DNA of 32,646 nt, taken from a virus. The DNA lies in IMG/VR virus record IMGVR_UViG_3300033182_000964, positions 1-32,646 of that record; one strand, given 5' to 3'. The position numbers and the translations under genes were made by a program. The notes below the pieces were generated by a model, which was not told where the DNA came from, ran no database searches, and was given only the letters and a program-made list of their open reading frames with translations. Positions within the stretch are counted from its first letter, which is position 1; every line of letters starts with the position of its first letter. Positions 30,849 through 32,646 of the stretch are shown one piece after another.

Positions 30849-31462
30849 AAAAAGTTGTTATGATATTTGGAAGGTTTAATCCTCCAACAACTGGGCATAA
30901 ACTTTTGGTTGATAAGAGTTTTAAGTTAGCAAAAAAATTAGGGGCAGAACACGCCATATTCACTTCAAAAACTAATGATGCTAAAAAGAACCCCCTATCA
31001 GTAAATGACAAAATAAAATATATGAAACTTTCTTTTCCTAAACATAGTAAGCACATTCATCACCCCGACGATATTGGAACTCGGTCTCCTGCTGAAGTTC
31101 TTGAAATGTTGAGTGAAAGGGGTTATGAGGAAGTTTATTTTATGGTTGGGTCGGATAGAGTTAAGTCCTTTGAAGGTATGACAAAATCTATGCAAGATAA
31201 AGGATACACAAAATTCAAGAAGATAGAAATAGTTTCAGCAGGTGAAAGAGACCCTGATGCAGATGATGTTTCTGGAATGAGCGCATCTAAAATGAGAAAG
31301 TTTGTTTTAGATGATGACTTTGACTCTTTTTCACAGGGAACTCCTATGAATACTAAAGATGCTAGAAATATGTTCGACGACATCAAAAAGGGAATGAAAC
31401 TTAACGAGAATAATTTAGAAAAGATGTTATTTGATAATTTCTTTAATTTGAATGAGGAATGA
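30845..31462 (+). CDS. Nucleotidylyltransferase (HxGH superfamily)
   Basis: This 205-aa protein begins with the cytidylyltransferase/NMN adenylyltransferase fold: VVMIFGRFNPPTTGHKLLV, with TTGH (15-18) in the HxGH place, PLSVNDKIKYM, YFMVGSDRV, and SASKMR (146-151) matching the ISSTxxR motif. The family transfers a nucleotide from NTP to a phosphorylated substrate (NMN, pantetheine phosphate, glycerol phosphate); the substrate cannot be told here. The start at 30845 overlaps the upstream stop (ATGA), so it is coupled to the ligase-like gene. The tail after about residue 165 is extra and ends with FDNFFNLNEE. Confidence 0.8.
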   Translation: MKKVVMIFGRFNPPTTGHKLLVDKSFKLAKKLGAEHAIFTSKTNDAKKNPLSVNDKIKYMKLSFPKHSKHIHHPDDIGTRSPAEVLEMLSERGYEEVYFMVGSDRVKSFEGMTKSMQDKGYTKFKKIEIVSAGERDPDADDVSGMSASKMRKFVLDDDFDSFSQGTPMNTKDARNMFDDIKKGMKLNENNLEKMLFDNFFNLNEE

Positions 31463-31463
31463 G

Positions 31464-31640
31464 ATGCCTAGAAAAAAGATTTTAGCACCACAAGAACTTG
31501 TTGAAAAAAGAATAAAAACTTGTTCTGAATGTCCAAGACTTTTTAAACCTACATTCACCTGCAAAGAATGTGGATGTTTTATGAAAATAAAAACGAAATT
31601 TAAGCAGGCAAAATGTCCTTTGGGTAAATGGGACGAATAA
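31464..31640 (+). CDS. Small zinc-ribbon protein
   Basis: This 58-aa protein has five cysteines: TCSECPRLF, then TCKECGCFM, then KCPLGKW near the end, a typical small zinc ribbon. Short proteins with LAPxELVEKRxxxC...KCPxGKW are conserved in cyanophage T4-likes. The start at 31464 is chosen over 31452 since GAGG (31454-31457) precedes it at 6 nt. Function unknown; nucleic-acid binding is possible. Confidence 0.78.
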   Translation: MPRKKILAPQELVEKRIKTCSECPRLFKPTFTCKECGCFMKIKTKFKQAKCPLGKWDE

Positions 31641-31648
31641 TATAAATA
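31641..31648 (+). promoter_or_regulatory. T4-type late promoter TATAAATA
   Basis: This exact box starts at the base after the zinc-ribbon stop and lies 24 bp before the ATG at 31673. Confidence 0.75.
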
Positions 31649-31672
31649 TACCTATACAAATATGGAGTTATT

Positions 31673-32646
31673 ATGGCAGATTTAAAAGATATGGAAGGTC
31701 CAGTAAAATTTAAAAAGGGTGTTGAGTTATACTATGACCCTAAAAAAGATATGTTCTACGACGAAAAAAAGAAAAAATACGTTAAAGAAAAGGACATTAT
31801 TAAGATGGTTGAAGATTCCGAAGAGGGATTAAAAACTTTAAATATGGAAGACCAACTAAATCTTTCTTTTTCCAAGACGTTTGATGCGCACAAAGAATAT
31901 CAAACAAAAAAAGTTTTTGAGAAAATAAAAAGTAAGAAAAAAGCAAAGAGAATAAATGAAAAGTTAAAAGCTTCCGACCCTATTCAGAAGTGGATTTCGG
32001 ATTTTGTTGATTCTGATGATGAAAGATTTGAAGGAAAAACAAAAGAAGAAAGAATCAAAATGGCAAAAGGTGCTTATTATGGAGCACAAAATGAAGAAGT
32101 GAAAGAACTTTTTGATAAAGACCTCTTCACCAAAGAACTTTTAGAAAAATCAGAAGAATATCAAAAGTTCTTTCAATCTGCTCTGAAAAAGTTCGGTGTA
32201 GACTCACCTGCTGAATTGGACGACAAGAAGAAAAAGGAATTCTTTGACTATGTTGATAAGAATTGGGAAGGTGATAACGAAGAGGATGAAGAAGAAACTA
32301 TTGAAGAATCTTACGACAGAAAAACCAAACTCAAGATCCATAAAGCGATGATGAAAAAGTATGGAAATGATCCATACTATAAACAAGTTATTGATGCGAT
32401 ATTTAAAGATACAGATGAAATGCAAAAAGCAATTAAATCCTTGATTGCCATTAGGGGCAATCAAGCATTCAAAAATCTCCAAAGCGATATGAAAAGAATG
32501 GTTGAAGAATCTATTGAAGAAACTGTTGAGGAATCAAGAATAAGACTATCATCATTAATGAATGGTGGTGCTTTGATTTACGATAGAGATGAAGACCCAG
32601 ATGATGATAAACTTGCTACTGTTAAGGTAAAAGGCAATCCAAAAAA
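31673..32646 (+). CDS. Late modular helical protein (3' end outside window)
   Basis: The frame is open for 324 codons to the window edge. The protein starts MADLKDMEGPVKFKKG (GGAG at 31664) and is Lys/Glu rich. Two modules recall marine T4-like phage proteins: DPIQKWISDFVDSDDERF with KTKEERIKMAKGAYYGAQ (about 105-140), and EEYQKFFQSALKKFGVDSP with DDKKKKEFFDYVDKNW (about 165-203). The latter recurs in several proteins of cyanophages. A late promoter supports a virion or assembly role. Function unknown. Confidence 0.72.
   Translation, partial: MADLKDMEGPVKFKKGVELYYDPKKDMFYDEKKKKYVKEKDIIKMVEDSEEGLKTLNMEDQLNLSFSKTFDAHKEYQTKKVFEKIKSKKKAKRINEKLKASDPIQKWISDFVDSDDERFEGKTKEERIKMAKGAYYGAQNEEVKELFDKDLFTKELLEKSEEYQKFFQSALKKFGVDSPAELDDKKKKEFFDYVDKNWEGDNEEDEEETIEESYDRKTKLKIHKAMMKKYGNDPYYKQVIDAIFKDTDEMQKAIKSLIAIRGNQAFKNLQSDMKRMVEESIEETVEESRIRLSSLMNGGALIYDRDEDPDDDKLATVKVKGNPK

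Noticed and set aside
31437-31462. FDNFF near the C-terminus of the nucleotidylyltransferase as a clamp-binding tail
   Set aside because: The spacing and the missing Leu/Ile/Met at the right place do not fit LxxFF, and it is not at the extreme end.

Overview
This window is an AT-rich piece of a T4-superfamily myovirus genome. It looks like the marine branch (cyanophage or pelagiphage style) rather than a coliphage. The evidence is a run of T4 core genes in the usual marine order: 13, prohead core genes, 21, 22, 23, uvsY, uvsW, 55, 47, 46, 45, 44, 62, regA, hsp20, 43, uvsX, 41, dexA. Between them lie small conserved genes familiar from cyanophages. No photosynthesis genes are visible, so the host cannot be named. 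All supported genes are on the + strand, and no tRNA, rRNA or CRISPR array was found.

Layout. (1) 1-3501: the 3' part of a large repeat-built structural protein, probably an adhesin or fibre. (2) 3502-9369: late morphogenesis genes (neck gp13, prohead core proteins, gp21 protease, gp22 scaffold, gp23 capsid, a tail-tube-like protein), mostly led by exact T4-type late promoters TATAAATA. (3) 9380-17754: recombination and replication genes (uvsY, uvsW, late sigma gp55, gp47/46 nuclease, gp45 clamp, gp44/62 clamp loader, RegA). (4) 17764-19131: hsp20, a lysis-type amidase and a small conserved protein. (5) 19137-25211: DNA polymerase gp43, an inserted 143-aa gene between two 78-bp direct repeats, UvsX, gp41 and DexA. 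(6) 25537-29259: an accessory restriction-modification-like cassette with a GIY-YIG-type/SF2 helicase protein and an adenine methyltransferase split over two genes in reversed order. (7) 29265-32646: a small gene, a ligase-like nucleotidyltransferase, an HxGH nucleotidylyltransferase, a zinc-ribbon protein and the start of a late modular protein.

Regulation. Two promoter classes are visible. Ten host-sigma70-like promoters (including one duplicated copy) all have exactly 17-bp spacers and often an extended -10. They precede gp55, the gp47/46 block, gp45, hsp20, gp43, the insert, uvsX, and three sites in the accessory region. TATAAATA late promoters precede structural and lysis genes and match the encoded gp55 sigma and gp45 clamp, which together drive late transcription in T4. 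Several genes overlap as ATGA or TAATG, which suggests translational coupling.

Most notable: the split, permuted methyltransferase beside a helicase-nuclease; the 500-bp-period duplication that copies the gp43 clamp-binding tail into an 11-codon ORF with its own ribosome binding site; a ROSE-like candidate RNA thermometer in the hsp20 leader; and a shared C-terminal LxxFF motif in gp43, gp55 and the methyltransferase subunit.
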